A stretch of 64,000 nucleotides of DNA from Xenopus tropicalis. Lineage: Eukaryota; Chordata; Amphibia; Anura; Pipidae. Shown here piece after piece: positions 22,077 through 33,802 of the stretch; position 1 is the stretch's first letter, and each line of letters starts with the position of its first letter. The notes under the pieces were generated by a model. It was not told where the DNA came from, searched no databases, and worked only from the letters and a program-made list of their open reading frames with translations. The stretch is from contig NC_030677.2 in the NCBI RefSeq assembly GCF_000004195.4, forward strand, positions 178,534,872 to 178,598,871, in the 5' to 3' direction. The translations under genes and the position numbers were made by a program.

Positions 22077-23002
22077 CCTAAGCTTGTTTTCAGAAACTCA
22101 TTGAGTATGTCTAGATCATGAAGTCTCTTTGTAGAAACGGAATAATGATGCTTGTGTTGTTCATTAACAACCAAGAATCACTCACACACCAGTATTCATT
22201 ACATGCATATTATAGTTAACATTGCTATCCCTGAGTAAATTATCAGACAAACCCTGTCTGGGCTCATTGCCAGAAGCAACATCAGTTCTGTGTAAGTTAT
22301 TATATCTGATACTTAGCTAACACTTGATCTCATTATTGTTAAGGTCTAGATTGGCTCTTAAATGGAGATTCTCTGTCCCACTTGCATGCATTTATCCTGG
22401 TGAAACGTGAAGATGACAGAGATTAGAGAATACATTTTCAAAGTGGTTATTGAAATACAATCTATTTATATTATTAAATGTTTTCCACATGAAACCAAAA
22501 CTACATGCTCTCACACAAATTGATCCTTTATAACTGACACTTCTAGCTGATAACAGATATACATAAATAGTTACTTAGGCTGTAAGAAGACACAACGCTA
22601 TCAAGTTCAACCCTTTGTTTATACAGTCTTTATATAAAGCACCCAGATGACACAGAGAAAAAAAAAATCCATGTCAGTAGTCTGCAATCCAATTGTGACT
22701 TGCCTTAAAGGCAGAATAGAAAATCATCAGATCAGTTCTAAGATCAACACCTTACAGTAAATAAAGTTGAACTATGAAGTGTCCATCAAGTTCAAACATT
22801 TGCTCAGACTATTATTATTTGATCTCAGTGAAGGTGTCTCAAGTTTTTGTCAGAAAAGAAAAAAATCCCAGCTCTGAAAAGTCAATGGGATAAATCCCTA
22901 GATCAACAGTAATTCACATTTATACCATTAGGTTCCTTTACTCACTGGTTAAAAAATTACATTCAACTGTATTTTATATGTGGGAGGCATATTTGTAAAT
23001 TC
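22077..23002. other. Mostly unannotated; old repeat fragments
   Basis: 22575-22640 and 22790-22960 contain CTATCAAGTTCAACCC and GTCCATCAAGTTCAAAC, relics of the repeat at 7480-7790. Nothing else is recognisable. Confidence 0.4.
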
Positions 23003-23004
23003 TA

Positions 23005-23756
23005 CAGGTATAGGATCCTTTATCCGGAGACCCATTATTCAGGAAGCTCTGAATTATTCTGTAATAATAAAACTCTACTCTGGAATAATAAAACAGGCCC
23101 TTGTAATTGATCCCAACTAAGATATAATTAATACTTTTTGGAGGCAAAACAATTATTTATTTAAAGTTTTAAAGGAGACATATTGGATAAATAGAAAAAA
23201 ACCTTAATTTTGAATAATATATGGTGCTGGTTTGGGCTAAAATTGAATACTGTCTGCAAAGATGGCCCCTTTATTGGAGCTCTCTATAGATCCTCTCAGG
23301 TCTCTGTCAGTGTTTTAAATGAAGGGTGGGTGTGTCTTCTGCCGGAAGCACAGTAGGAGGGGGATAGCCAATCACAGCCCTGCAGTCATACAAACAAAGA
23401 CAGGCTTCAGTTCCCTATCAGGTCAGCCAAGCTGCTGATTGGTTCCTATCCCACAGAGCAGTGTACTGAGTGCCACCGGCTCCCTTGCAAATCCAGAGAA
23501 TTTAGCCAGCAAGAAGTGGAACAGATGGGCGGGACTAGTAGGGTTTTGGGGGAAATTAATAAGCCCAAAACAACTTTTTTATGTTTAGACTATAATTCAC
23601 TGGTACAATCTTAATTTTTATATCAAGTTTCCTTTAAATAATGTTGAATTATGATTTTTAGTAGACTTAAAATATGGAGATCCAAATTAAAGAAAGACCC
23701 CTTATCCAGAAAACCCAAGGTCCAGACCATTCTGGATAACAGGTCCCATACCAATA
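23005..23756 (-). mobile_element. TA-flanked MITE split by a T2/Kolobok-type MITE
   Basis: It begins CAGGTATAGGATCCTTTATC, runs through TTGATCCCAACTAAGATATA to GGAGGCAAAACAATTATTTA, and is interrupted at TTAA. It resumes GATTTTTAGTAGACTTAAAA and ends GGATAACAGGTCCCATACCA. The host MITE must predate the insertion. Confidence 0.8.
23173..23633. mobile_element. T2/Kolobok-type MITE nested in a TA-flanked MITE
   Basis: TTAA (23169-23172) precedes AGGAGACATATTGGATAAAT. The right end reads ATATCAAGTTTCCT before TTAA (23634-23637). The 461-bp body has GCCAATCACAGCCCTGCAGT and CTGATTGGTTCCTATC. Four-base TTAA duplications with AGG ends are typical of the T2/Kolobok MITEs described in Xenopus. Confidence 0.85.
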
Positions 23757-24559
23757 CTAGTGTTTACACTGTACTTCAGCTTTACACTCCAAATAACATA
23801 CAAGCAGATTGATTGGCTTCTGCTAAAACTGACTATAGTTTGTGTGCACTGTAGGGGCCTTATACTGTAAGCTTCACTAGGGCAAGGACTGCAAGGCACT
23901 AGGTAGGTATAAGTGTTGGAAATTTGTGGAAAAGCCTCTTGGGGACTACATAATCCTATTTAAAGGTTTCCAAGAGAACCCTTCTTCCCCTTGTTCTATT
24001 GGCTGTCATTTTTGTCTTATTACTATTTAAATGAAAGAGTTTGCTCACATATTCTGCCCAGTTAGGCTCATTTATACACACTGGGAAAACTTGCACCTGA
24101 GCAGTAACCAGTGGCAACCAATCAAATGTGTGATTTCCTTGTTCAACCTGCAGATGTTTTCTAACATGACATGTGAGATCACAGGCCTCAGAACTTCAAG
24201 ATCCTCCTCAGGTCACACTTGGAATGTAAGCTCTCCTGCAATATAAATATAGCTCCTCACATGAATTTTAAACTTGTCACCAAATTACTTTTAGAATTAT
24301 AATATTATTATAAGAATTATCTTTTCTGTGAAATGAGAAAGGTACAGATTGGCCTTGGCCCCCACATGGTTAGGCAGCACCTAAGAAGAAACACAAATAC
24401 AACGTATATACCACACGTGTCTCTTCTAATGTTAACACATTCAAGCAGTTGTAAGAAGTAAATAAATGAATGTTAGTGCTATGACCAAAAACATATATCA
24501 TTGCAATTAATGTCTAGAATTGTTGATCTGTTTGTTGACATTTGCAAAAATAACTATCC
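23757..24559. other. Unannotated DNA
   Basis: No feature is supported. About 24100-24140 has CAACCAATCAAATGTG, resembling one arm of the CCAAT-bearing MITEs, without a partner arm. Confidence 0.35.
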
Positions 24560-24563
24560 TTAA

Positions 24564-25361
24564 AGGAAAACTATACCCCCAGAATGAATACTTAACCAAG
24601 AGGTATTTTATATATTGTTAAGTGGCCTATTAAGGAATCTTACCAAAGTGGAATATATATATACAGTATATCAGTAAATATTGCCCTTTTACATCCTTTC
24701 CCTTGAGCCACCATTTAGTGATGGGCTGTGTGCTCCCTCAGAGATCAGCTGACAGGAAATAATGCAGCTCTAACTGTAACAGGAAGAAGTGTGAGAGTAA
24801 AAGGCAGAACTCTGTCCATTAATTGGCTGATGTGACCTAGCATGTATGTGTGCCTTGGCTTGTTTGTGTGCACTATGAATCATATCATCCCAGGAGGTGG
24901 CCCTTAATTCTTAAAATGGCAATTTTCTATTTAGGAGAACCCAATAGCACATACAGGTATAGGACCTGTTATCCAGAATGCTCGGGACCTGGGGCTTTCC
25001 GGATAAGGGATCTTTCTGTAATTTGGATCTCCATACCTTAAGTCTACTAAAAAATAAAACATTTAAACCCAATAGGATTATTTAGCATCCAATAAGGATT
25101 AATTATATCTTAGTTGGGATAAAGTACAAGGTTCTGTTATATTATTACAGAGAAAAAATTAGAATTATTTGCTTATAATGGAGTCTATGGGAGATGGCCT
25201 TTCTGTAATTGGGAACTTTCTGGATAACGGGTTTCCGGATAAGAGATCCTATACCTGTACTACTAAAAAAGTATATTTTTATGAATATGGTTTTACATAT
25301 GAGCTTGTTTATACAATATATTTTAACAGAGACCTACATTGTTTGAGGGTATAGTTTTCCT
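24564..25361. mobile_element. T2/Kolobok-type MITE carrying a nested TA-flanked MITE
   Basis: TTAA (24560-24563), then AGGAAAACTATACCCCCAGA. The right end GAGGGTATAGTTTTCCT is followed by TTAA (25362-25365). The termini are inverted repeats of about 17 bp. Without the insertion at 24954-25257 the element is about 490 bp. It is non-coding. Confidence 0.9.
24954..25257 (+). mobile_element. TA-flanked MITE nested in a T2-type MITE
   Basis: CAGGTATAGGACCTGTTATC to AAGAGATCCTATACCTG, with TA at 24952-24953 and 25258-25259. This is the reciprocal of the nesting at 23005-23756, so both families moved after the other was established. Confidence 0.9.
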
Positions 25362-25365
25362 TTAA

Positions 25366-26085
25366 GCTGGGCTTAATTGACTTTTCCCTTTTTCATTGTT
25401 GTTGCGGAAATATTTAGGCTTTTATAAGAACAATTATTCCTGTGCAATGTATTTTATACCATAAAAATCTAAATAATTTCATAAAACATACCCAGCCAAG
25501 ATGAACGTCAGAAATATGCATCGTTAAATCCTGGTTTATCTTCTTCAGACATCATTATAGCAAAACATGGATATTGCCTGCAAATCTGAAGTAGCAATAA
25601 TATTACAGCAATAATTCTCATCTTGTTATCTTTAGGAATATATATACATTATTACTACACTTACCAAACCATCAATGTCTTAATAAAAGATCGATTTTAA
25701 ATAATTTCCTAAAGAGGTCTCAGGCATAATGAATATAATGAAAATTAACACACTATGAGACGCAGAAGAAATGAATTCATGATAATGGCAAAGCAGCCTT
25801 GAGATTAACATTTTTTAAAAATTGATCTCATAATCTGGGAAAGGGAATTATTTTTTATCTACAAGACTTTAATGATGGTAGAATGATAGTATAAGGTTCT
25901 TTCTTTGCTGTTTCCCTTCTCCTATTGTCATTATGGTAAAGTAAATAGTAAATAATAATTCAATATTTTATTTCTTTTTACAATATGAACCTTGGCCTTT
26001 AGATTTGCTACCGAGATGTAAAGGAAAGAAAATAGAACCTTGCTGCATGTGATGGCTATTGGTTTTATATAGTGATTATAAAATA
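25366..26085. other. Unannotated AT-rich DNA
   Basis: I see no gene, repeat terminus or tandem structure. Confidence 0.4.
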
Positions 26086-26087
26086 AT

Positions 26088-26245
26088 ATTTTAACTCTGT
26101 GGGTACATTGGTTTGCACTGCTGCCTTGCAGTTTTGGGGTCTTGAGTTAATTTCTGACCAACTACTATCTACTACAGGTCTGTGTGGGTTTCCTCTGGGT
26201 GTTAGTGTTTTTGCTCACGCTACACAAACATACAGGGAGGCAAAT
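26088..26245 (+). repeat. Dispersed vertebrate repeat fragment
   Basis: TTTGCACTGCTGCCTTGCAG, TTTTGGGGTCTTGAGTTAAT, GTGTGGGTTTCCTCTGGGTG and ACAAACATACAGGGAGG follow the wording of a very common vertebrate repeat. It runs directly into the LINE remnant and may be unrelated to it. Confidence 0.5.
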
Positions 26246-26259
26246 AAAGTGACTTGCTA

Positions 26260-26645
26260 TGGAAATCACCCTAGGTCAACTATAAACTTCCAGCTAGATG
26301 GTATATACCCCGGTCCGGCTGCAAAAGACATGGGAACACATCTCTGACCGATGTTGGCGATGTCTAGATCATACTGGCTCCCTATTTCAGATATTTTGGG
26401 ACTGGCCCAATATTTGCCCTTACTGGGACATGATCCTACAAGTCATTGAGAAAATTCTTGAGAACCTGATTCCTAACAACCCAGCTTGTATGCTATTTTT
26501 CTACCTTGATAAGCCTACCTTGATTTCTACCTTGATAAACCTACCTTGATTTCTACTTTGATAAGCAGTTAGGGACTGGTTGATAAAAATACAGGAACTT
26601 TACCACTTTGAGGAACTATCTACCGTTACCGCTGCTGCAAGATGA
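26260..26645 (+). pseudogene. L1/Tx1-like LINE, ORF2 C-terminal remnant
   Basis: In the frame 26298-26549 (opening slightly upstream) the translation reads YITPVRLQKTWEHISDRCWR, then a Cys/His-type segment CLDHTGSLFQIFWDWPNICPYW. This is the conserved C-terminal region of L1-group ORF2 proteins (RWYLTP..L, CWRC....GS..H..W.C..I..FW in general form), after the reverse-transcriptase domain. The usual His and Cys of the last part are replaced (QIFWDWP), so it is decayed. No RT or endonuclease is present here. The 3' boundary is uncertain and no poly-A tail is seen. Confidence 0.65.
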
Positions 26646-26659
26646 TAATTTCATGTTCT

Positions 26660-28407
26660 TTTAATCTTTAACCCCCTTACTATTCAGCTTGTCCTTTTCC
26701 TAGATTAGTTCCAAACACCAAATCCACCATTTTAATGTATAAACCATTTATCTCAATGTTAACCTCTCTAACGTTCTTTTTTCAAAACTATAGACCACAA
26801 AACTGAATCAAATTTATGAACTAAAACCCTTTAAACTGTATATGCAGAATGGGGTGCTGTGTTTGTGTGCACCTCACCTGTACCAGGGCAAGCCGTTTTG
26901 GAGGTAGAGTGATCCTATTGTAAAATATAAGGATTATAAAAGTGATTGAGGCATCCCATGACCATATTAAGTCACAATGTGAAGGTTGAGTGCATTGATA
27001 CAGGTCGTGTAAATCCTCAGTTACCTTTAATATCCTCATGTTTTAAACGGGGGGGGGGGAGTACATTATGTTTTATAGTTTCAATGAGTCATAATACAAA
27101 TGGCATCACTAAGCACCGGTTATAATCAATGACATCACTAAGCACCGGTTATAATCAATGACATCACTAACCACCATTTTAAGTGTATATTTTATTGGAT
27201 GCTCAAGACTCTTGTCTGTTATATCCTTATAAAACTGTGCCCTTTGTGCCTGGTAAGAAAACAGTGCCCTTGCAAAGTATATAGAGTATTGACTAATTGT
27301 CTAATTTTACCAAAAACAACTTTTATATTAAAATTTAGTTCTTTCTGATTTTTTTTGTTTTAAAACTGAAACTTAAAATTAATTTTCGTTTGACATCTGA
27401 AATAAACAGTTTTACAGTAAAAGAAAAAATGAAATATTCTTGAAACTTTAATATTTTGTAGAACTACCTTCTGCATCAGTTACATGTTTAAGCAGTTGTA
27501 GATAAGTGGGTACCAGTTTCCACACTGTTCTGGAATGGCCTTGGTCCATCCTTCCATGCAGATTTGCTTCAGGTTGTTCTGAATTGGTATCCCAGGGAAC
27601 AAAATTTAAGTGTAAGATTTGTCAATCAGTAAAATGAGAGAACTGGCGAAGCATTGTGGAAATGTGCAAGACATTATATTTAGAAATTCAATAGAACTGT
27701 ACTATCTCAGAACGGATTAATAAAAGAGAAAATGCTGAAGTTTTATCAGGTATAACCTTTATAACTCTGCTTGTCAGTTTTTCCATTAGAGACCTCATAA
27801 GCAGCCCTTGCATATCAGTCACATTGTACCTTGACAGGTTCAACCTTCCCAAGTGGCTGAATACACCGTCTTCAGTGCAGCCTATTGACCAAAGCAATAA
27901 GCCATTCTATAGAGTGTATTAAAGTCATTTTCCACATGCTACCTCAGCATGACCCATTGTTCATGCCGGCGCCTGCTGACCATGGAAAACCGGCATTCTA
28001 CACTAAATTGCTACACTTTAGGCCGTTACACTGGTTAAGCAATGAGTCCCCAACTGAATTGTTTTCTTCTTTCCTGGTATAAAAGGCATAGTGATTATCA
28101 CAAATGCTCAAGATGCAATTTTTAACTGTCAAAACAACCTACACATCATTTTAACATTTAAAATGTATACTGGCTGCACTTTGTAGATGTGTGTGTATGA
28201 TCATAAAAAATGTACAGTATGAGTTCTGTATAAAAAGCTGCTTTTAGATATGTAAAATTGCCCATGATTTTGCTGTGGCTTGATGCTTTTTGTCACTTCA
28301 GTTTCAGTTATTTATATAAGTCCTTTCTTTATCTCTGCATATTGACAATCTTTGCATATAGTTTGCACAAATTAACCCAAAAATATGGTAAGTAATAACT
28401 TAAAAAT
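26660..28407. other. Unannotated, with a small tandem repeat
   Basis: Apart from the 29-bp tandem repeat at 27105-27172 and a G9 run near 27049, nothing is recognisable. Frames of 72 (26821-27039, -) and 69 codons (27688-27897, -) look random. Confidence 0.4.
27105..27172 (+). repeat. 29-bp tandem repeat, 2.3 copies
   Basis: ATCACTAAGCACCGGTTATA plus ATCAATGAC is repeated exactly at 27105 and 27134 and begins again at 27163. Confidence 0.85.
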
Positions 28408-28411
28408 TAAT

Positions 28412-28555
28412 TAAACTGATACTGACACTAACAAATGACTCTTCAAAATATTAATGTACGTAAAAAGTTCCCTAGAGGTCATTTTCCACTGATAGGGCTG
28501 CTTTTGTAAGTAATTGTGACTTAAAGTTCCTAAACCTGACTGTTTTGCACCTCTT
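28412..28555. mobile_element. T2-type MITE fragment (ACTGATACTGACACT end)
   Basis: TTAA is followed by ACTGATACTGACACTAACAA and, inside, by CCTAGAGGTCATTTTCCACT and GATAGGGCTGCTTTTGTAAG. The same blocks occur in both orientations in 55936-57330. The right terminus was not found. Confidence 0.6.
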
Positions 28556-28756
28556 CATGAACATAGGGGATGAGATAGGTAATGATAAAGAATTGGGCAA
28601 ATACTTTTATGGCAAAATTATAAATAGCATGCATAGATAGTGTTATGATGTAAAAACATGTTCAATTTCAGATGTCAGTATCTCTTTTACATTTTCAGCA
28701 GATATTGACTATGCACATCATGGCACAGATTCTCTGCAGTTTTTCTGAGATAAGTA

Positions 28757-28887
28757 ATTAAACCCAATCGGATTGTTTTGCCCCCAATAACGATTAAGTA
28801 TATCTAAGTTGGGATCAAGTACAAGGTACTGTTTTATTACTGCAGAGAAAAAGGGAATGGGTTTCCAGATATTGGATCCCATACATG
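28757..28887 (+). mobile_element. TA-flanked MITE, internal deletion
   Basis: AAACCCAATCGGATTGTTTT, GGGATCAAGTACAAGGTACT and the terminus ATTGGATCCCATACATG are present. About half of the right-hand body and all of the left terminus are missing. Confidence 0.65.
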
Positions 28888-28888
28888 T

Positions 28889-31230
28889 ACTGTATTGTGA
28901 CAGGCCCTATGATCCCTGATCAGATAGTTTTGTACACATGTGATATTCATGTGCTAGGATAGATTCAGTTGGATAATAATAAGTTTTAGTTATACTTAGA
29001 GTTCCCAATAGACTGCACTTGGGCTTTCATTAGTGATCTCTATTTGGTAAAAAGTCTCATAAATAAAATGGAAGGGAAGTCATATAACAATGTATAATAA
29101 ACCAACCTCCTTCATGATTTTTTATGGCCAAATTTGGGTCATTCCCATAGTGCCATCTTCAGACTTAGACCATTTGTTTGCCCAAAATACAGAAAATCCA
29201 CTTAAAAATACTCCCTCCAGCACAACCATTGTTTTTCTGGGGTGGAGTAAGTAAAGGATGGAGACCTGCTCACTATTTTTGTTCCACCACTTGATTAGCC
29301 ATAAGTTTGGAAAGAAGAAGTAAACACACATAACCTTTGGGCCTACTACTTAATGATTTTGAGAATGATGGTTTAAATCTGCTACATCCAAAATGTTGAA
29401 CTTTTTTTGTAGGATACTTAAACTGTGGACCTGGTCTTTTGTCTAAAGATGGCAATTGCCCCAAGATAAAAGGGTCCAATTACATCTTCAAGCACATTGG
29501 GCAACTTGCACTTTTCCCCACAGTCATTAGCACTTAAAACCACTTTGATTAAAGGTACTTGTGTCAAAATGTGCTCTTTGCTCCTCCCTATAGTTGCGTG
29601 TAGTGCCTCTCAGTCCTCTATGGGGCTACTACCACCTCCTTCCCACTACCTTCCCTTAGCGCTTTGTGTCAATTAATGCAGTTCAGTTTCACCATAAGAA
29701 TAGGGTGAATACATCGAAAATGACACCAGGTGCAATTGTGCCCAATTTGTAACAATGCCTTCATGCAGGTGCATCTGTTTTGGCAATTTTGGTAGGTGTG
29801 ACCCAATTACATCAAGAAAACTGTCTGTTTGTATCTACAATGACTCTGGACTCCCCTAAAAAGTCGCTTAAAGCCTTTAAGAAAATAAACGAGTAAAAGG
29901 TGACAAAAACATGAAACTATGATTATTAAAGGAGTTTTCCAGTCATTTTGCATGTTCTAGATAAGTTACAATCTACATTAATATGTCACCAAGAACAATA
30001 GGGGTCGTTTACAGCCTATGGGCAATGTGCAGAGTACAAAAAATAGATGCAATGCTACTGCCAAACTGCCATAGGTCTCTGCGCTCCAAAAGTCTCGTAA
30101 GCAGTCTAGAAGAAGAAAAAAAAATCTAGTGCAAATATGTCAATATTGTTTCAGCTTTTACTATAGAGATTTGCTTTTCTTATGGCATGCCATGTCTTTG
30201 CAAGAGCAGCAAATTACTAGCAAACCACTGAGCTAGTCCTGAGCTCTTCCACAACTGCTGTACTGTAGCCACTTAAGGTTGACATCAATTTGCCAGTTCC
30301 AAGCATATACCCTAGGTGCTTATACAGTGCTACACACTACCGCACAAGCACATTCACATTCAGAATATACATAGCCTTTTTGAAAAGTAATTTTTGCTCC
30401 TATACATTAGCTGGGAATTTACTGCTGACATCTGCATTTTTATAGTTAACTGAAATGTATTTCATGGGCTTGGGAATCCCTGTTGCTGACAGAAGCTCTC
30501 CTTGGGCTGTGAATGCGATGCCTCTGCTACTAAACAAAGGGTAGAGCAATTTACAATTCTGAAAGTGCAACATTGCAAAACACCCACCATACATAAACCC
30601 ATATGGACTGTATCACTTGCTGCAAAACATACGGTACTTTTACACCACAAGCTAAAATAATATTATTCATGCTTTCCACACAGCCATACAGTAATGTCTC
30701 CTGAATTATGCAAAACAATAGTAAATGGAATAAAATGAGTCTTAAAAAAATAATAGGTTTATAAAACCCAAAGTATTAGCACAGCGGGATGAAGCTGTTA
30801 AACCATTATAACAGATACGCATGTTTTGCCTTAAAGTTAAAAAATGTAATATCCTTTTTATTCCTTTTGTACTGTATTCAATAATGGTTTGCACAGTATT
30901 TTTTATTTATTTGATTTTTTAAATGTTATTATGGATTTAAATGTACTAAAGTGCTTTCCCGCAGTAGGTACATGCAAAATTAACAGCCGACAGAAATTGT
31001 AATCATGTGCATTATACACCATGACCAAAGCCTTGCTAAACACTGAGAAACACTTTGCAAATGCAGCTATAGTATACAGGTATATGTATAGCTTTTTTAA
31101 AAATTTCTGATTACAGAACATATACACACGTCCCAGGCTTTTCTAATAACATTTTTTTATGCTTGCAGAGCTGTAAATTTGGGATTACATTGTCTTAGAA
31201 AAGCCACCAGGAATGCAGAAGGATGCCTAG
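28889..31230. other. Unannotated DNA
   Basis: I cannot support any gene here. At 29926 TTAAAGGAGTTTTCCAG looks like one end of a T2-type MITE, but no matching end was found. The longest frame is 74 codons (30903-31127, -). Confidence 0.4.
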
Positions 31231-31232
31231 TG

Positions 31233-31500
31233 TCAAAACAAAATTGTCCCCTGCGACTATTCTTTTAACGCGCAACTATTCTTTTGACGCTCGTGACTAT
31301 TCTTTTGTCGCCCGAGACTATTCTTTTGATGCCCGTGACTATACTTTTGACACACAACTATTCTTTAGACGGGGCGACAAGTTTTGGACGCGCAACAAAT
31401 TTTTTTCATCCGTTTCGCAAAACAATCCACCAATGGCGAAACATGGAAATTCGTCGCAAATCCATGCCTGGCGAAACATTGAATCCATGATGGCGGCAAA
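31233..31500. mobile_element. TAGTGATGAGC-family fragment with 21-bp repeats
   Basis: The right half keeps the family wording GTTTCGCAAAACAATCCACC, AATGGCGAAA and GCAAATCCATGCCTGGCGAA but lacks the CATCACTA terminus. The left part is a degenerate tandem array of ACTATTCTTTTGACGCCCG units at 31256, 31275, 31296, 31317, 31338 and 31357. Because most units are 21 bp, one frame shows a seven-residue peptide repeat; this is not evidence of coding. Confidence 0.6.
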
Positions 31501-31552
31501 ACCATCCTATTGTTTGTTTTTAAATAGTTTCAATGTTTTTTCATAGCCCTAA

Positions 31553-31622
31553 TTATGGAATGACCCCTTATCCAGAAAACTCTAGATCCCAAGCATTTCC
31601 TGATAATAGATCCCACACCTGC
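31553..31622 (-). mobile_element. TA-flanked MITE terminus
   Basis: ATTATGGAATGACCCCTTAT, AACTCTAGATCCCAAGCATT and ATAGATCCCACACCTG match the last 70 bp of a reverse copy. Confidence 0.6.
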
Positions 31623-32147
31623 ATATGCTCCTGCAGCAATACAGAATGGACATAGTTAGTATTTTCTGAATGCTGCATTACTTGCTAGTGCCCTTTTTGC
31701 CACTACACTGGTTTACCCTTCTTTGTGCCTTGTTTTGTACCTTGTACGTCCATGAATTTCGGAACTAGGTGTCTGTTCTTAACTTGGCTTGTTATGGACC
31801 ATGACAATTGCTGCATGTTTCAGCCTTTGGCCTAGATACAGACTACACCTTCTCCTGAAGAGTAAACCCTGTGGGAAAGGGCAAAATCATTTTCCTGGTG
31901 CAGAGTTTCTAATTTCTATTTCAGTGCAAGTGACCAGATGCCTTGGGTAAAACCAATCCAGTCAGTGACAGTGCAGCACAGACAGTCTGGGGAGATTGCC
32001 TACTCACCAGATATAAAAGGTATATGCACCATACACCTTCTCCTGCCTGCTTTTAATCTGCCGATCATTGTCTGGTTACTTGGCCCTCTTCTTTCTTATT
32101 CACATGGTTACCCGTGGGTAGTTGTATACCATACATATGGGGCACAA
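31623..32147. other. Unannotated DNA
   Basis: A 70-codon frame (31938-32150, +) has no recognisable domain; nothing else is seen. Confidence 0.4.
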
Positions 32148-32150
32148 TAA

Positions 32151-32317
32151 GGGGTATATTTATCATGCTGTGTAAAAAGTGGAGTAAAAAATAATGGTAA
32201 TCAACAATTAGATTTCAACAGTTAGAAAACCAAAGCTAAGCATCTGATTAGCTGCTATGAGCAACATCATTGAGAATGTTTTACTTCACTGTTTACACAG
32301 CATGATAAATATACCCC
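32151..32317. mobile_element. MITE, GGGGTATATTTATCATGCTG family
   Basis: GGGGTATATTTATCATGCTG on the left mirrors CAGCATGATAAATATACCCC on the right, a near-perfect 20-bp inverted repeat. The flanks are TAA and TAT. The interior has ATTAGATTTCAACAGTTAGA, shared with the copy at 46333-46512. Confidence 0.85.
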
Positions 32318-33616
32318 TATTGTATATTGATGAGCACAAGTACTTGTAGAGTTCTCCATCTTTACTGAAGAAGAATAACTCTACAACTCTATCCTGGGTT
32401 CAACCTCACTAATGCATCACACATGGGTGAAATAGATTCCATAAGACTGGCTGGCTAAATTTCTCTAACAAAATCCTTTTACCTCCCCCCTAAAGGAAAA
32501 GAAAAAAAAGCATTTGAAATATATGACACATTTTATCCATTTTATTTCAGAGTTATTAGGCCATGATTATAAGGCTTTATAATGGAATCTCAGGTTAAAG
32601 CTTACTAGGCTGACGACTACTGCCATCAGTCTAATATATATTACGTTAAGCCTGCAAATTGCCTAATCAGTAATACATTTTTTTGGGTGAAAAGTGACAA
32701 ATAAAATGAGTAAGTCAGACATATTTGGTTCTTAGGCTTATTTCAGTACTTAATACGGTGCTGTAGAATCTCACTGTTAGGAAATTTGGCTCACAAGTAA
32801 ATTTATCTCTTGAAAACTGATTCTTTTTCCCTCAAGCCAGGAGGCAAATATATTCTCATTGTATTCTGTCTGTTATGCTGTACATCTTCATATTTCCAAA
32901 ATCTTGTTTCCGTGGTTTTTTTGATGCAGAACATAAATATTTCCTTGTTCCAGGTATCTGTTGTCTCTTTTACTTGAATAATGATACTCTAGGCCAATAT
33001 TTTACAAACAGATACAGTTAGACAAACATTTCTATATTGTTTGCTGCTAAAACCTGATGGGTATATGTGTTATACATCATGTATGCTCTAAATCTATTTC
33101 ACAAGAAAGCAATATATGTAATATGGTCCAAACAAAATAGCCATCCAGTAGAATTCTTTTCAATTGTTGTTTAATATGAATCATTGAGACACACAGGGAC
33201 ATGATATTCCATTGATACTATCATCATCCCCATGCATTTATATGTTCAGAAAGAAAAAGCTTTGTGAACTGTAGTAAAAAGATAAAAATTATTATAAGAG
33301 TTTTGGTTCTAAATGCAAATTTCCTGAGGCTTTATTCCTATTGGAACACAGGACTCCTTATTGCCATATAATAGAATGCAAAGTAAGGAACACTTTGGAA
33401 AAAAAATGGAATATAAATAAATGAATCAATTTGTTAAGAAATGGTGCACACAATTGGCAATATATTTGCAGCTATTTTCTGTTATATGCTGCCTATGTAT
33501 GATACAAAATATAGGTGCAAAAAACATGTTCAACCCTTTCATTGTGTGTTTTTATATGAACAATAGGAGTCACCCAGTCACCCAGAAGCCATTCAGTCAA
33601 TTTAAAAAAATGATAT
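32318..33616. other. Unannotated AT-rich DNA
   Basis: No gene or repeat terminus is supported. The longest frame is 68 codons (33421-33627, +). Confidence 0.4.
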
Positions 33617-33624
33617 ATGACTGC

Positions 33625-33794
33625 TAGCGATGAGCGAATCTGTCCCGTTTCGCTTCACCGAAAAAATTAATGAATCTTTCAAAAGAGAAGATATTTTGCA
33701 AAACGGCAAAATAATCCGCAATGTAATCCGCCAATGACGAAAGGCGGAAATTCACCACAAATTCATGCCTGTCGAGTTATTTCGCCCATCACTA
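33625..33794. mobile_element. hAT-like TAGTGATGAGC element with perfect 8-bp duplication
   Basis: TAGCGATGAGCGAATCTGTC on the left and TTTCGCCCATCACTA on the right are terminal inverted repeats. ATGACTGC lies on both sides (33617-33624 and 33795-33802). TAGNG ends with an 8-bp duplication fit the hAT superfamily. At 170 bp this is the most compact complete copy in the window. Confidence 0.85.
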
Positions 33795-33802
33795 ATGACT
33801 GC

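Noticed and set aside
29926..30120. Second end of a T2-type MITE starting TTAAAGGAGTTTTCC
   Set aside because: No matching terminus with TTAA was found within a plausible distance, so it is not listed as an element.
31223..31546. Heptad repeat resembling an RNA polymerase II-type tail
   Set aside because: It arises from 21-bp DNA repeats inside a transposon fragment; units of 19 bp on either side break the register.
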